Positions 44,254 through 53,649 of a DNA stretch of 64,000 nt are shown one piece after another; position 1 is the first letter of the stretch; every line of letters begins with the position of its first letter. Source of the DNA: Pseudomonadota bacterium (GTDB lineage: Bacteria > Desulfobacterota > Syntrophorhabdia > Syntrophorhabdales > Syntrophorhabdaceae); the NCBI GenBank assembly GCA_026388315.1, contig JAPLKA010000084.1, positions 1 through 64,000 of the forward strand. The letters are read 5' to 3'. Below the pieces are notes generated by a model that worked only from the letters and a program-made list of their open reading frames with translations, searched no databases and was not told the origin of the DNA. The translations under genes and the position numbers were made by a program.

Positions 44254-44838
44254 ATGTCCCTTTACATCTTGTGGATTGTCATTGCATACCTCATCGGCTC
44301 TATACCCGTGGGCATAATCCTTGCGAAGATAAAAGGCGCTGACCCGAGGAAAGTAGGGAGCGGAAACATTGGTGCTACCAATGTCATGAGGGCGGCGGGT
44401 AAAACCCTTGGCATTCTGACTTTGATCGGGGATATTCTTAAAGGACTGATCCCAACAACCTTTGCGCTCTATTCTAAACAACCGGCTTTTGTGATCACCG
44501 CAATAGGGTTCGCGGCCTTCATTGGCCATCTGTTTCCTTTGTTTTTGAAATTTAAGGGAGGTAAAGGCGTTGCAACTGCAGTAGGGGTTTATCTTGCAGT
44601 CAGCCCTCCCGCTATATTGATAAATGTTGTAATTTTCATCCTTGTACTTCTCAAGTGGCGTTATGTGTCCCTCGGCTCCCTCGTCGGGACAGGCCTTATG
44701 CCGCTTGCCCTGCTTGTGTTAAAAAAACCCCATGAATATATCTACCTCTCTTTGGTTGTCGGGATTCTTATCTTCATAAAACACAAGGACAACATCAGAA
44801 GATTGTTTGATGGGAAAGAGAGTAAAATTCGCTCATAG
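44254..44838 (+). CDS. plsY: Glycerol-3-phosphate acyltransferase PlsY
   Basis: A 194-aa membrane enzyme that transfers acyl groups from acyl phosphate to glycerol-3-phosphate, the first step of phospholipid synthesis. Motif 1 is GSIPVGIILAKIKG with GSGNIGATNVMRAAGK, motif 2 is FPLFLKFKGGKGVATAVG, and motif 3 is HKDNIRRLFDGKESKI. Five helices are visible. The ATG lacks a strong ribosome site. A block of CCTTTCACC repeats follows it (44845-44905). Confidence 0.95.
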   Translation: MSLYILWIVIAYLIGSIPVGIILAKIKGADPRKVGSGNIGATNVMRAAGKTLGILTLIGDILKGLIPTTFALYSKQPAFVITAIGFAAFIGHLFPLFLKFKGGKGVATAVGVYLAVSPPAILINVVIFILVLLKWRYVSLGSLVGTGLMPLALLVLKKPHEYIYLSLVVGILIFIKHKDNIRRLFDGKESKIRS

Positions 44839-44908
44839 CTTCTTGCCTTTCACCTTCAGCCTTCCCGCCTTCAGCCTGCCTTTTACCTTTCACCTTTCAC
44901 CTTCTTCC

Positions 44909-46651
44909 CTAAACGAAGAGTGACACCAACTTTTTATTCTTAATATCCGCCAGCCCTTTGTCCGTTATCCTTAAAAAAGGCAGCCCCGTGAAGGGAATTG
45001 TCTGGATTGTCAGAAAAGGCCTTTCGAGAAATGAACCGATTTCCTTCATCTTTTTTTCAAGTTCCTTCGTTTTATCTTTTATTTCTTCCAGTCTGGCGAC
45101 GGGCATGATACCAAATACCGGCATGGAAAACTCATATATTACATTTCCGTTGTGCACAATCACCGTACCGCCTTTTATATCGATGAGTCTGTTTACGGCG
45201 GCAGCCATATCCTTTTCGTCACTTCCTATGGTAAGTATATTTCCCGTATCCCATATGAGCGTTGTGGCAACAGCACCATGTTTAATACCGGTACCTTTGA
45301 TAAATCCTTTACTGATTTTTCTCCCACCTCTCCTGTTAATGATGGCAACGGGTATTATATCCTCGTTAAGATCCTTTTCTAAAAAACCGTCCCTTGTTTT
45401 AGCTTCATAGTGGATTTCCTTCGTTATTGTCTGATTTACTACTTCGATCACCCTTATAATGATTTTATGCGACTTAGACCTGACTCTGAGTTCCTCTTCC
45501 GTAAGCTTTTTAGCAGTGACAGTGTCCTGAACCGAATCGGGATAAATATGAGGCTCAATAGTTTTCAATAATTTCTTATCTGACCATACGATTTCACCGT
45601 TTGCCATTACCTTCTCTATCGACACTTCCATGATATCCTTCAGAAAAAGGATATCAGCTTGCCTCAATGGCGCAATTGCACCAAGATACCTTAATCCATA
45701 ATAGTCGGCAGGGTTGATGGTCATCATCTTTATAGCCTCTATCGGCGAGAATCCGTACTGTATGGCCTTCCTTGCAATGGAATCCAGATACCCGTCTTCA
45801 TAAAGCATTACCGCATCGAATACGTCCGAAACCAGCATGATCCGGCGCTTATCTACATCCAAATCTTTTATTTTCGAAAGTTCGGGGAGCTCCATCCTTA
45901 CCCACCCTTCCCTGATCATAATATACATGCCAAATCTAAGTTTTTCCAATACCTCATCAATGCTTATTGACTCATGGCACGATGTTATTCCTGTAAGAAC
46001 ATACTGTATAAGGTTTTTCCCCCTTGCCCCCGCTGAATGGCCATCGAGCGCCTTATGCAGGGTCTGTGCATATGCCGCCTGCGCAAGAATCCTCTCGTCG
46101 CCCTCTACAATCCTTGTCCAGTAAGCCTCACCGATACCCAGAAATTCCTCCCTTCTCAGGATTGCCTTCATTTCTTTCAAACTTAACCCATCTGAACCTT
46201 CCATCTTTGGAAAAGGTGGAGTGAGGGGGGGTGCAAGAAAAAAACACCGTATCGGATATCCCTTTGTGCTGTCAACAAGGGCATTCACCCCTTCTATTCC
46301 ACACGCACATGCCGCTGCACTTGTTTCCGTAACAACTGTCGTTGCACCTCCCCTGAGGGCATAGGGGACAAATTCGCAAAAGGGAATCATGCTGTCAAGG
46401 TGGGTATGGGCATCGATAAAACCCGGACATAGATATAAACCACCGGCATCCATAACCTTTGTATTTTTGTATACAGTCTTGCTGTCATCCTTCTCCACGG
46501 AAACAATCCATCCATTCTTGATAACAAGAGTAAAATTTTCATCTATGCTGTTGGTAAAAACATTTACAATATTTCCGTTTTTTATAATCAAATCAGGCGG
46601 CGTTAACCCTTTGGCAACATTTAACAATGTCTTTAATGTCTCTTTCTGCAT
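44909..46651 (-). CDS. ade: Adenine deaminase
   Basis: A 580-aa amidohydrolase that converts adenine to hypoxanthine and ammonia. Metal-binding HxH is in GFIDAHTHLDSMIPF, then VVTETSA, KALDGHSAGARGKNL and GITSCHESIS; the C-terminal adenine-deaminase domain has GTGIKHGAVATTLIWDTGN. Where the family usually has a VPAT-type loop, this protein has PPLTPPFPKMEG (about residues 143-154), encoded by a G-rich stretch at 46195-46236. It looks like repeat-derived DNA in frame. The enzyme core is otherwise intact. Confidence 0.92.
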   Translation of the reverse strand: MQKETLKTLLNVAKGLTPPDLIIKNGNIVNVFTNSIDENFTLVIKNGWIVSVEKDDSKTVYKNTKVMDAGGLYLCPGFIDAHTHLDSMIPFCEFVPYALRGGATTVVTETSAAACACGIEGVNALVDSTKGYPIRCFFLAPPLTPPFPKMEGSDGLSLKEMKAILRREEFLGIGEAYWTRIVEGDERILAQAAYAQTLHKALDGHSAGARGKNLIQYVLTGITSCHESISIDEVLEKLRFGMYIMIREGWVRMELPELSKIKDLDVDKRRIMLVSDVFDAVMLYEDGYLDSIARKAIQYGFSPIEAIKMMTINPADYYGLRYLGAIAPLRQADILFLKDIMEVSIEKVMANGEIVWSDKKLLKTIEPHIYPDSVQDTVTAKKLTEEELRVRSKSHKIIIRVIEVVNQTITKEIHYEAKTRDGFLEKDLNEDIIPVAIINRRGGRKISKGFIKGTGIKHGAVATTLIWDTGNILTIGSDEKDMAAAVNRLIDIKGGTVIVHNGNVIYEFSMPVFGIMPVARLEEIKDKTKELEKKMKEIGSFLERPFLTIQTIPFTGLPFLRITDKGLADIKNKKLVSLFV

Positions 46652-46683
46652 GATATTTTAACCTTTCCCTTGTTTTATTACTG

Positions 46684-46808
46684 ATACCGAGCTGCCTTCA
46701 TTTGCTCATCTTTGTTATCTCTTCCTCACGCTACTCGACGTACTTCTATGTACGCCTGCGTCGGTTCGTCATCGCTGCCTCGATGCGCTTTTGAATGCAA
46801 CTTGGTAT
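46684..46808. repeat. MITE-like element with 17-base inverted ends
   Basis: ATACCGAGCTGCCTTCA and TGAATGCAACTTGGTAT are inverted with 14 of 17 matches. The interior carries CGACGTAC / GTACG and GCGTCGG pairs. It is non-coding and lies between ade and the MFS gene. The rest of 46652-46936 is AT-rich leader. Confidence 0.55.
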
Positions 46809-46936
46809 GAATCCGAATTGGTACTATTCTACACAAAAATCTCCGGCTTGTAAAACCGATAAATCCTCAGTTTTATCTTGTCTGTTCACCCTATCTGATT
46901 TATAAGAATTAGCTGAGGGCTAAAAACCAAATTCGC

Positions 46937-48211
46937 ATGCATGAAGGATTAAAAAAGGCGTTACGCTACAGATGGTTCATCTTCTGGATCCTGTCGATCC
47001 AGTACCTGCTCGTTTACTTTCACCGTGTTGCACCGGCAATTACAGCTCCTGAACTGATTAATGCTTTTGAAATATCCGGTACAGCCCTTGGGGTTCTCGC
47101 TTCAGCATATTTTTATTCCTACGGGATAATGCAGATACCTGTTGGTATTCTCTCTGACAGGTGGGGACCGCGAAAAGTCATTATACTTTCAAGCTTCATA
47201 GCTTCATTGGGCGCTATTTCCTTTGGTTTATCACCAAGTTTTTCAGTTGCCATCATTTCAAGAGTTTTTATCGGGATCGGTGTTTCTGCTTTGTTTGTTG
47301 CAGCCATGAGGATTCTGGCTAACTGGTTTAAGGGGGTGGAACTTGCCAGGGTTTCCGGCGTACTCATGGCAACGGGCGGATTGGGGTGGCTTATGGCAAC
47401 AACGCCTCTTGCTTTAATGTCACAAGCGTTTGGCTGGAGAGAGTCATTTATTGCAGTCGGTGTATTCTCTCTTATACCGGCGGCTTGTTCATGGTTTATT
47501 CTGGCCGATACCCCTGCAAAAAAAGGATTTCCAAATATAACTGAGATACCGGGTTCTTCAGAAAACACAAACATGAACATCATAAAAGATTTAAAAATGA
47601 TCCTCAGGGAAAAACACTTCTGGGCAATTGCAATCTGGTTCATTTTCAGAGGTGGTGCACTCTTCGGCTTCTTTGGCCTCTGGGCAGGCCCATATCTTAT
47701 TGAAACCTACCACCTCTCGCAGTATTCTGCGGGTAACATCCTGTCCATGATTGCCTTTGCCATGATCTTATTAAGTCCGGTTCTCGGCCACATGTCCGAC
47801 AAAACCCTTTCAAGCAGAAAAAAGGTTCTCGTATGGACTTCAGTTCTCAACTCTCTATGCTGGTTTGCCATGTTAACCTTTTTTGAGCAACTTTCAACCG
47901 TATGGCTCTATGTAATTTTCTTCATAATGGGTATCACAATCAGTTCTGTGGGAACAATCGCTATTGTGGCAACAAAAGAACTTTTCCCTCCAGGTATAGC
48001 CGGTACCTCGATGGGCACGATGAACGTATTTCCTTTTATCGGAGGCATTATATTTCAGCCGTTAATCGGGTACATTCTCGATAGGACAGGAAAAATTCAG
48101 GGGGTATATCCACCTTCGGCTTACAAATCGATGATCTGGCTACTTTTTGTTATAAGTCTTCTCGCTTTGATAAGTATTATGTTCTCGAAGGAAACAATAA
48201 AAAAGATGTAG
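46937..48211 (+). CDS. MFS transporter next to the aromatic cluster
   Basis: A 424-aa major facilitator with twelve helices. The loop 2-3 signature is GILSDRWGPRKVI and the loop 8-9 equivalent is GHMSDKTLSSRKK. The FHRVAPAITAPEL start and KELFPPGIAGTSMGTMNVFP late motif are typical of a deltaproteobacterial MFS group related to sugar-phosphate/aromatic acid carriers. It converges on ubiX with a four-base gap. Uptake of the aromatic substrate is a guess from position. Confidence 0.8.
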   Translation: MHEGLKKALRYRWFIFWILSIQYLLVYFHRVAPAITAPELINAFEISGTALGVLASAYFYSYGIMQIPVGILSDRWGPRKVIILSSFIASLGAISFGLSPSFSVAIISRVFIGIGVSALFVAAMRILANWFKGVELARVSGVLMATGGLGWLMATTPLALMSQAFGWRESFIAVGVFSLIPAACSWFILADTPAKKGFPNITEIPGSSENTNMNIIKDLKMILREKHFWAIAIWFIFRGGALFGFFGLWAGPYLIETYHLSQYSAGNILSMIAFAMILLSPVLGHMSDKTLSSRKKVLVWTSVLNSLCWFAMLTFFEQLSTVWLYVIFFIMGITISSVGTIAIVATKELFPPGIAGTSMGTMNVFPFIGGIIFQPLIGYILDRTGKIQGVYPPSAYKSMIWLLFVISLLALISIMFSKETIKKM

Positions 48212-48215
48212 TGCT

Positions 48216-48815
48216 TCATTTATGCATTATTTTGAGTTTCTCCTTATCCACAGGGATTCCCTCCCACCTCTTAAAGAGCGAATGATCAATATCCATAAGG
48301 TCTAAAATCTTGCCAACCGTATGATCAATCAAATCTTCGATATTACGGGGGGCATGGTAAAAGGCAGGTACAGGCGGTAATATGATCCCTCCCAGATCAG
48401 CTACCTTGCTCATTAATTCAAGGTGGCCCTTATGGAGAGGCGTCTCTCTTACCACGAGGATCAGCCTCCTCCTTTCTTTAAGCATAACATCGGCCGCCCT
48501 CACCATAAGATTATCATTATATGAATTCGCCACACCGGATAATGTTTTCATTGTACAGGGTACTATCACCATTCCATATGTCCTGAAGGATCCGCTTGAA
48601 ACAGGAGCTGCCAGATCCTTCACGTCATAAACCTTGTACGCAAGATCTTCAACGTGCCGTACAGAAAGATCCGTTTCTATTGATATGTTCTGTTTTGCAG
48701 CATCAGAAAATATAAGGTGTGCCTCTATGCTTAAATCCTTTAATACTTCAAGCAACCTTACACCATATATAACACCCGTTGCGCCTGTTATACCCACCAC
48801 AATCCGTTTCACCAT
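48216..48815 (-). CDS. ubiX: UbiX-family flavin prenyltransferase
   Basis: A 199-aa flavoprotein that prenylates FMN to make the cofactor required by UbiD decarboxylases. Motifs are VVGITGATGVIYGVRLLEVL, PCTMKTLSGVANSYNDNLMV, RADVMLKERRRLILVVRETP and LPPVPAFYHAPRNIEDLIDH. ATG 48815 has GGAGG seven bases before it; it overlaps the upstream LpdD-like gene by seven bases. It is the last gene of the aromatic cluster and presumably supplies prenyl-FMN to the UbiD at 61044. Confidence 0.94.
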   Translation of the reverse strand: MVKRIVVGITGATGVIYGVRLLEVLKDLSIEAHLIFSDAAKQNISIETDLSVRHVEDLAYKVYDVKDLAAPVSSGSFRTYGMVIVPCTMKTLSGVANSYNDNLMVRAADVMLKERRRLILVVRETPLHKGHLELMSKVADLGGIILPPVPAFYHAPRNIEDLIDHTVGKILDLMDIDHSLFKRWEGIPVDKEKLKIMHK

Positions 48816-49192
48816 TTTTGTACCTCCGTAATTACTTTTTCTGTTATCGTCCTGCAAGCCTCCATAATAATTTCTATTTCTTCCATTGATAGTTCATCCC
48901 AGTGTATCCCGGCAACAACAACAACCTTTTTGTTCAGCCTCTTTGCGATTTCCTCCGACATTGTTTTTACCACTGCATCTTCTTTATGGCCGATATATGT
49001 ATAGGTTGAACTGGTAGCACTGGCTTTTTCGGGATCCCTCAGGCTGGCCCGCGGCTGAGCCATACCAATAGCCCCTATGTGTGCTGCACCGCCATAGACA
49101 ATGACAAGAAGGTCCTTGCCTAACTGTTTTATTTCGGCGAATATTTCAAACCGGCCATTCTTCTCTTCTATAACAAGATAATCCATATTCAA
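48809..49192 (-). CDS. LpdD-like prenyl-FMN chaperone domain protein
   Basis: A 127-aa protein with VIVYGGAAHIGAIGMAQPRA, TSSTYTYIGHKEDAVVKTMS and VVVAGIHWDELSMEEIEII. This G-G-x-x-H-I-G-A pattern matches the small LpdD subunit family found with gallate-type UbiD decarboxylases and thought to help prenyl-FMN loading. The overlap with ubiX supports a joint role. Family assignment is from memory of the pattern. Confidence 0.72.
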   Translation of the reverse strand: MNMDYLVIEEKNGRFEIFAEIKQLGKDLLVIVYGGAAHIGAIGMAQPRASLRDPEKASATSSTYTYIGHKEDAVVKTMSEEIAKRLNKKVVVVAGIHWDELSMEEIEIIMEACRTITEKVITEVQKW

Positions 49193-49237
49193 GGACCTGT
49201 CCGGATAGCGTTATATTCGCGAGATGCAGTATGCATG

Positions 49238-50455
49238 TTATGCCTTTTTAGCTCTTATCATTTCATCGAGTATTTCTACTGCTCTTTCAGCGAAAGCAGG
49301 GTCACTGATATGAACATCCATTTCTTCAACAGGTATAGTTGGTTTGAGTGATCTTTTTAATTCATCCGCAAAGACCTGGTCTATTTCCGGATCAAACAGC
49401 TCCATTCCGGATTTATCGGCTTCAGACCAGCCTTTTCTGGGTATCAATATGTGTGTGGGGTCCTGTGATTTATTCAGTTTTTCTCCTATGATCCGTGCGA
49501 ACAGCTTCATCTCTTCCTGTTCCATGCGTACACAAAACCTGGTATCATGCATATGGGTTCTTCGACCTTGCAAGCTGTCAGGCATAGGATAGAACGGGCT
49601 GAAGACCGCGTTATCGAGGCCACCGGGGGCAAAAACAAGCGGCACCCCGGCTTTCCCTGCCATTTCAAATCGTTTCTGTCCTATACCCCTGCAATATCCA
49701 CCATACATCTCGTCTGCCAATTCATGGGAAGTAAAATCGAGTACACCAACAAGCAGACCCTCCTCAATCATCTCTTCCATTGCCATTCCACCAACCCCAT
49801 TAGCGTGGAAGGCAATCATCTCGTACCCCCTCTTCTCAAGGAGGGGTTCAGCGTAAAGCGCACAGGCAGAATTGATGCCATATGCAGTAACGCCCACCAT
49901 CGGCTTCCCTTTTTTAATAGTATCACCCATCTGCATCATTCCGCATACGGCATGGACTGCCTGCCTGAGGATATGACACATGAATTCGTTCAGGCCGAGA
50001 ATGTCGGCTACAGAATGAAACATGACGATGTCTTTCGTGCCTATGTATTCCCTGATATCACGGGATGCAACAGTAGAAACAACCACCTTTGGAAGACCAA
50101 AGGGCAATGATCGCATAATGGATGTGACTATGGACGTACCGGTCCCGCCGCCCATGCCGAAGACACCGCCCATTCTTCCCTCATGGAGCAGTTGATTCGC
50201 CAATACCCTGCCCCCTTCCTGCATTGACTGTACCGAGGCTGAACGATCTCCCGTCCTTTTCAATCCTTCAGGGTCATACCCTGCTGCCCGGACAATCTCC
50301 GCACTGGAAATATCAGGGGCTGATAAGGGGTCGCCCAGTGTTCCCACATCCATCAATACGGTGCCGATCCCGAGGCTTTCAGCACACCCCTTTACAAATT
50401 CTGCCTCACGGCCTTTTGTATCAAGGGTAGCGATGATAAGAAGTTTTTTATCCAA
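49238..50455 (-). CDS. Tm-1-like ATP-binding protein (UPF0261), copy 1
   Basis: A 405-aa protein of the UPF0261/Tm-1-like family. IIATLDTKGREAEFVKGCAE starts the N-terminal ATP-binding domain; GGVFGMGGGTGTSIVTSIMR is the glycine-rich loop. FHANGVGGMAMEEMIEEGLL and LVFAPGGLDNAVFSPF lie in the C-terminal TIM-barrel-like half, and ILIPRKGWSEADKSG near the end. Plant Tm-1 blocks tobamovirus replication; bacterial roles are unknown, though the fold resembles PEP mutase-like enzymes. A clear paralogue of the same length is encoded at 58079 in the same cluster. Confidence 0.85.
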   Translation of the reverse strand: MDKKLLIIATLDTKGREAEFVKGCAESLGIGTVLMDVGTLGDPLSAPDISSAEIVRAAGYDPEGLKRTGDRSASVQSMQEGGRVLANQLLHEGRMGGVFGMGGGTGTSIVTSIMRSLPFGLPKVVVSTVASRDIREYIGTKDIVMFHSVADILGLNEFMCHILRQAVHAVCGMMQMGDTIKKGKPMVGVTAYGINSACALYAEPLLEKRGYEMIAFHANGVGGMAMEEMIEEGLLVGVLDFTSHELADEMYGGYCRGIGQKRFEMAGKAGVPLVFAPGGLDNAVFSPFYPMPDSLQGRRTHMHDTRFCVRMEQEEMKLFARIIGEKLNKSQDPTHILIPRKGWSEADKSGMELFDPEIDQVFADELKRSLKPTIPVEEMDVHISDPAFAERAVEILDEMIRAKKA

Positions 50456-50608
50456 TACTTTACTTTCTCCTCAACGAATAGCGCTCAACCTGGAGCGTTT
50501 AGTTTTAAATCCTATACGCCTGTTCCTGTCCTCACGCAGTGGGGGCTCACGCAGCGGGGGCTATGCGCTCTACGCTATAGATTACTTCACGCTATACGCT
50601 CTAAGTTG

Positions 50609-51673
50609 TTATTTCAGCTTCACCCCGGTCAACAGTTGGCTTAATATACGTTCCATGGGGTCCTTTTTTTTCTCAGTTCGGGCTGTAACTTCTTTTTTGT
50701 TCCATATAGACTCCGGTCTCACCTGAAGAATAATGACACTTTCAGGAAACACGAGATCTGCATCGATGCCGAATTCAATGTCATAGTGTTTGCCATAATA
50801 ATCTTCTATCACTTTTCCAAGACGGCAGAGTTCTTTCACCTCATCAAGTGAAACGCATAGTTTCTCCCTCTGTTCCTTCGGAACATCAGCCTGGACGATA
50901 TCGCTCCCCCCCTCCCTGTACACACATTGAGTCTCCTTGCTCCCTATGGTTGTTTTGACTGTATCAAGGGTTACTTTGTCCACGAGGAAGCTGTCAGGTG
51001 TAACAAGACCGCTCACCACCGCCTCACCAAGGCCGTAACTTACATCCAAGGATATCTTGGACGGATCGCCATTCAAGGTGTTCAGGGTAAAAATGATGCC
51101 GGAAACCCTCGAATTGACCATTTTTGGAATTCCAACACCGATATTGAAGAGGAACCCTACCCCTTTATTTGCCCTGTACATGATGGCTTCCACGTTATAG
51201 GCGCTGGCCCAGCACTTCTTTACATATTCTATAAGATCCTTATCCCCCCGGATATTAAGGTACGTTTCCATCTGGCCCGGCATGGAGATGGCGCCGCTGC
51301 TTCTCACCGCTACAGGAACATTGTTTGTACGGGAAAACTCACAGAGTTTTCTGTAATTTGCCAGGATATCATCTTCAATTTCGGCAGGCAATGCTGCCGA
51401 TTCAATCAAAGAGATTGCATAGGCGCTCGCCTTCTTTGTTGTCTCATATGTGGCTTCACCAAGCCCTTCCAGATACTTACCGAGCTTTTCCTTAATGCCT
51501 GTATCAATGATAAATTTCTCATTTGCAGCAATTGTGACGGAGAAACCTGGGCTGGTCCTGATTCCCGCCTTTATCATCTCGCCAAGGTTCGCATTTTTCT
51601 TGCCCACGAGAGGGAAATCCTTGCCATCCGTCTCTTCGTACCATAACGTAAATCTTTCCGTCTTGTCTGCCAT
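50609..51673 (-). CDS. ppsB: PEP-synthase N-domain protein, phenylphosphate synthase protein 2-like
   Basis: A 354-aa (about 39 kDa) stand-alone ATP-grasp domain of the PEP/pyruvate-binding type: FPLVGKKNANLGEMIKAGI, VAVRSSGAISMPGQMETYLN, DVSYGLGEAVVSGLVTPDSF and VIILQVRPESIW. It corresponds to the N-terminal third of PEP synthase without swivelling or PEP domains. In Thauera aromatica a 40-kDa protein of this kind, with a 70-kDa partner, converts phenol and ATP to phenylphosphate, AMP and phosphate. The partner here is directly upstream at 51764. The assignment is by size, domain and neighbour. Confidence 0.8.
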   Translation of the reverse strand: MADKTERFTLWYEETDGKDFPLVGKKNANLGEMIKAGIRTSPGFSVTIAANEKFIIDTGIKEKLGKYLEGLGEATYETTKKASAYAISLIESAALPAEIEDDILANYRKLCEFSRTNNVPVAVRSSGAISMPGQMETYLNIRGDKDLIEYVKKCWASAYNVEAIMYRANKGVGFLFNIGVGIPKMVNSRVSGIIFTLNTLNGDPSKISLDVSYGLGEAVVSGLVTPDSFLVDKVTLDTVKTTIGSKETQCVYREGGSDIVQADVPKEQREKLCVSLDEVKELCRLGKVIEDYYGKHYDIEFGIDADLVFPESVIILQVRPESIWNKKEVTARTEKKKDPMERILSQLLTGVKLK

Positions 51674-51763
51674 TCATCCCTCCCTTACAGTGATCCCGTG
51701 CAAGGGCGGCAACAGGCACCCCCGGCCCGTTGCTGCCCTTGCTACAGGAAAAGGAGCCAGAGA

Positions 51764-53611
51764 TTATTTATTTACCCTTTCGAGTATCTCTACTATCCCG
51801 GAATCCCCGTCTATCCTGATCAGATCCCCAGTTTTAATGAGGCGTGTGCCTTTGCCTGTTCCCACTACCGTGGGAAGCCCATACTCTCTGCATACTATAG
51901 CGGCGTGACACATCGGTCCTCCTACATCGGTTATAGCGCCTGCGATCTTCACAAAGGCAGGTGCCCAACTCGGGGATGTTGTAGTGGCGACAAGGATTTC
52001 ACCCTCCAGAAGATCCGCAAGTTCTTCCACATTCTTCAAAACCCTTGCCCTGCCTTCCACTTTGCCCGAGGAGCCGGGTGAACCCTTCAGTATATTCTGA
52101 TCACCCTCTGCACCCTCCCCTTTGAGCCATTCAGACAGCACGTCAGTCGTCACACCCCAAAGCACTATGGTAAAAGGCTCTGTGACTACATCAGGCGGGA
52201 CGCCCAGGGCAGGAGGAGGTGTCCATTCTTTAAATTTCTCATATATACCCTTTCTCTTTGCAATTTCCTTCGGCCAGTATGACGGCCCCCTCGGCTTTAC
52301 CCCCGTTGCCCATGCAGTGGTGTAATCCCATAGGGCCTGTTTGATCTCGTCCCTTTTCAGGAACCAGATATCTTCGTTCGCATTTTCAATGAAGCCTGCA
52401 TTCTGGAGCATCTGACCTACCTGACGGATTTTTCCCCAGAAGATGCTGTGAAACCAATGCTCTATATAGAAAAGGTGGTCTTCCACGTAAGGGAATACTG
52501 TCCTTGCTACTCCGAGGACCTGGTCAAAGGCCTCCCGATCATCATCAGTCTTGATCAGCTTCCTGTATTCATCAACGATTCTGTCCCGTTCTTTTATGAT
52601 TTTTTCAGTGGGGCGTTCAACCTCTTTACCTTCTTTGATGCTGTTTATGCGCATCCTTATCGCATCAAAGGGTATGTCGAGGTTGTCATTCCAGCTTATG
52701 TGATGATGATACCAGCCTGTACCCGTTGATATATGGAACCATGGGTAACGGGATTTTTCCAACTCTGCAAGCCATTCCTTGCCTGCCGGTACCCTTGCCA
52801 GTTCATTCATAAGGTCCCCTGATTTTAAGGGTTTGAGGACCAGTTCATCGAGACCTGTATCAAGCGCGAGTTTAGCAAGCCTGATAAGTTCGGCATCAGG
52901 TCTGTACATGACCACATCAATACCCGCCACCATCTTTGTAAGGGTGGATATGGGTACCCCGGGGAATATCTGATTGCACGTATTGATGAAGGTCACATAT
53001 GCAGCGTATCCGAGGTTCAGAAATTCGAAATGGTATTGCCAGTTGAGAAGCCCCATGTTGATGACATCATCATACTTCTTGAGGAGCGTATATCCACTGC
53101 CTACACCTTTGCCCTCGGTTATTACACTTATATCTTCAATCTCGGGAAGATCAGTAAAGTTGACTGCCTCAAGCTCCGCAATAAGGGCCGTTACCTTCTT
53201 TTTCCAGTTTTCATACAATCTGTCCCAGTTCTGATAGTAATATCCGGCCCTCTCCATAAATAACGGTATTCTCTTCCCGATAACCTCAGGATCTGCGATA
53301 CCTACAGGGGTGATATAGACATAACCATTAACAATTCTGTGATCAATGCCCATCGCCGGCGGAATAATAAAGTGGCGCGTGTTATACTGGGAAAGCGCCA
53401 ATGACCAAGCCTCATCCCATATAAGATCAAAAGGAAAATGCGGCTCCGGGTAGTGCAGACCATCATAATACCATATCTGGCTGCTCTCGAAAGCGGCCCG
53501 TTCAGGATCATCTTTTGAAAATTGGTACTGATACGGGTAGAGCTTTTCCCATCCCTCTGTCCCTGGAATGGTGGGAACATCGTGCGGATCCATGAATGTT
53601 TTACCGGCCAT
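51764..53611 (-). CDS. ppsA: PEP-synthase His-domain protein, phenylphosphate synthase protein 1-like
   Basis: A 615-aa (about 70 kDa) protein. The C-terminal PEP-utilising swivel domain (about 520-612) carries the phospho-accepting His569 in DVGGPMCHAAIVCREYGLPT, with LVATTTSPSWAPAF before it. The large N-terminal part has DPHDVPTIPGTEGWEKLYPY and many aromatic residues (TGTGWYHHHISWN), as expected for a phenol-binding region. It matches the 70-kDa protein of phenylphosphate synthase, where the phosphoryl group goes ATP to His to phenol. Whether the acceptor is phenol, cresol or a dihydroxybenzene cannot be told. Confidence 0.82.
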   Translation of the reverse strand: MAGKTFMDPHDVPTIPGTEGWEKLYPYQYQFSKDDPERAAFESSQIWYYDGLHYPEPHFPFDLIWDEAWSLALSQYNTRHFIIPPAMGIDHRIVNGYVYITPVGIADPEVIGKRIPLFMERAGYYYQNWDRLYENWKKKVTALIAELEAVNFTDLPEIEDISVITEGKGVGSGYTLLKKYDDVINMGLLNWQYHFEFLNLGYAAYVTFINTCNQIFPGVPISTLTKMVAGIDVVMYRPDAELIRLAKLALDTGLDELVLKPLKSGDLMNELARVPAGKEWLAELEKSRYPWFHISTGTGWYHHHISWNDNLDIPFDAIRMRINSIKEGKEVERPTEKIIKERDRIVDEYRKLIKTDDDREAFDQVLGVARTVFPYVEDHLFYIEHWFHSIFWGKIRQVGQMLQNAGFIENANEDIWFLKRDEIKQALWDYTTAWATGVKPRGPSYWPKEIAKRKGIYEKFKEWTPPPALGVPPDVVTEPFTIVLWGVTTDVLSEWLKGEGAEGDQNILKGSPGSSGKVEGRARVLKNVEELADLLEGEILVATTTSPSWAPAFVKIAGAITDVGGPMCHAAIVCREYGLPTVVGTGKGTRLIKTGDLIRIDGDSGIVEILERVNK

Positions 53612-53649
53612 AACCTCTCCTCCCCTTTTTCAAGGATTTTATAAATTTT

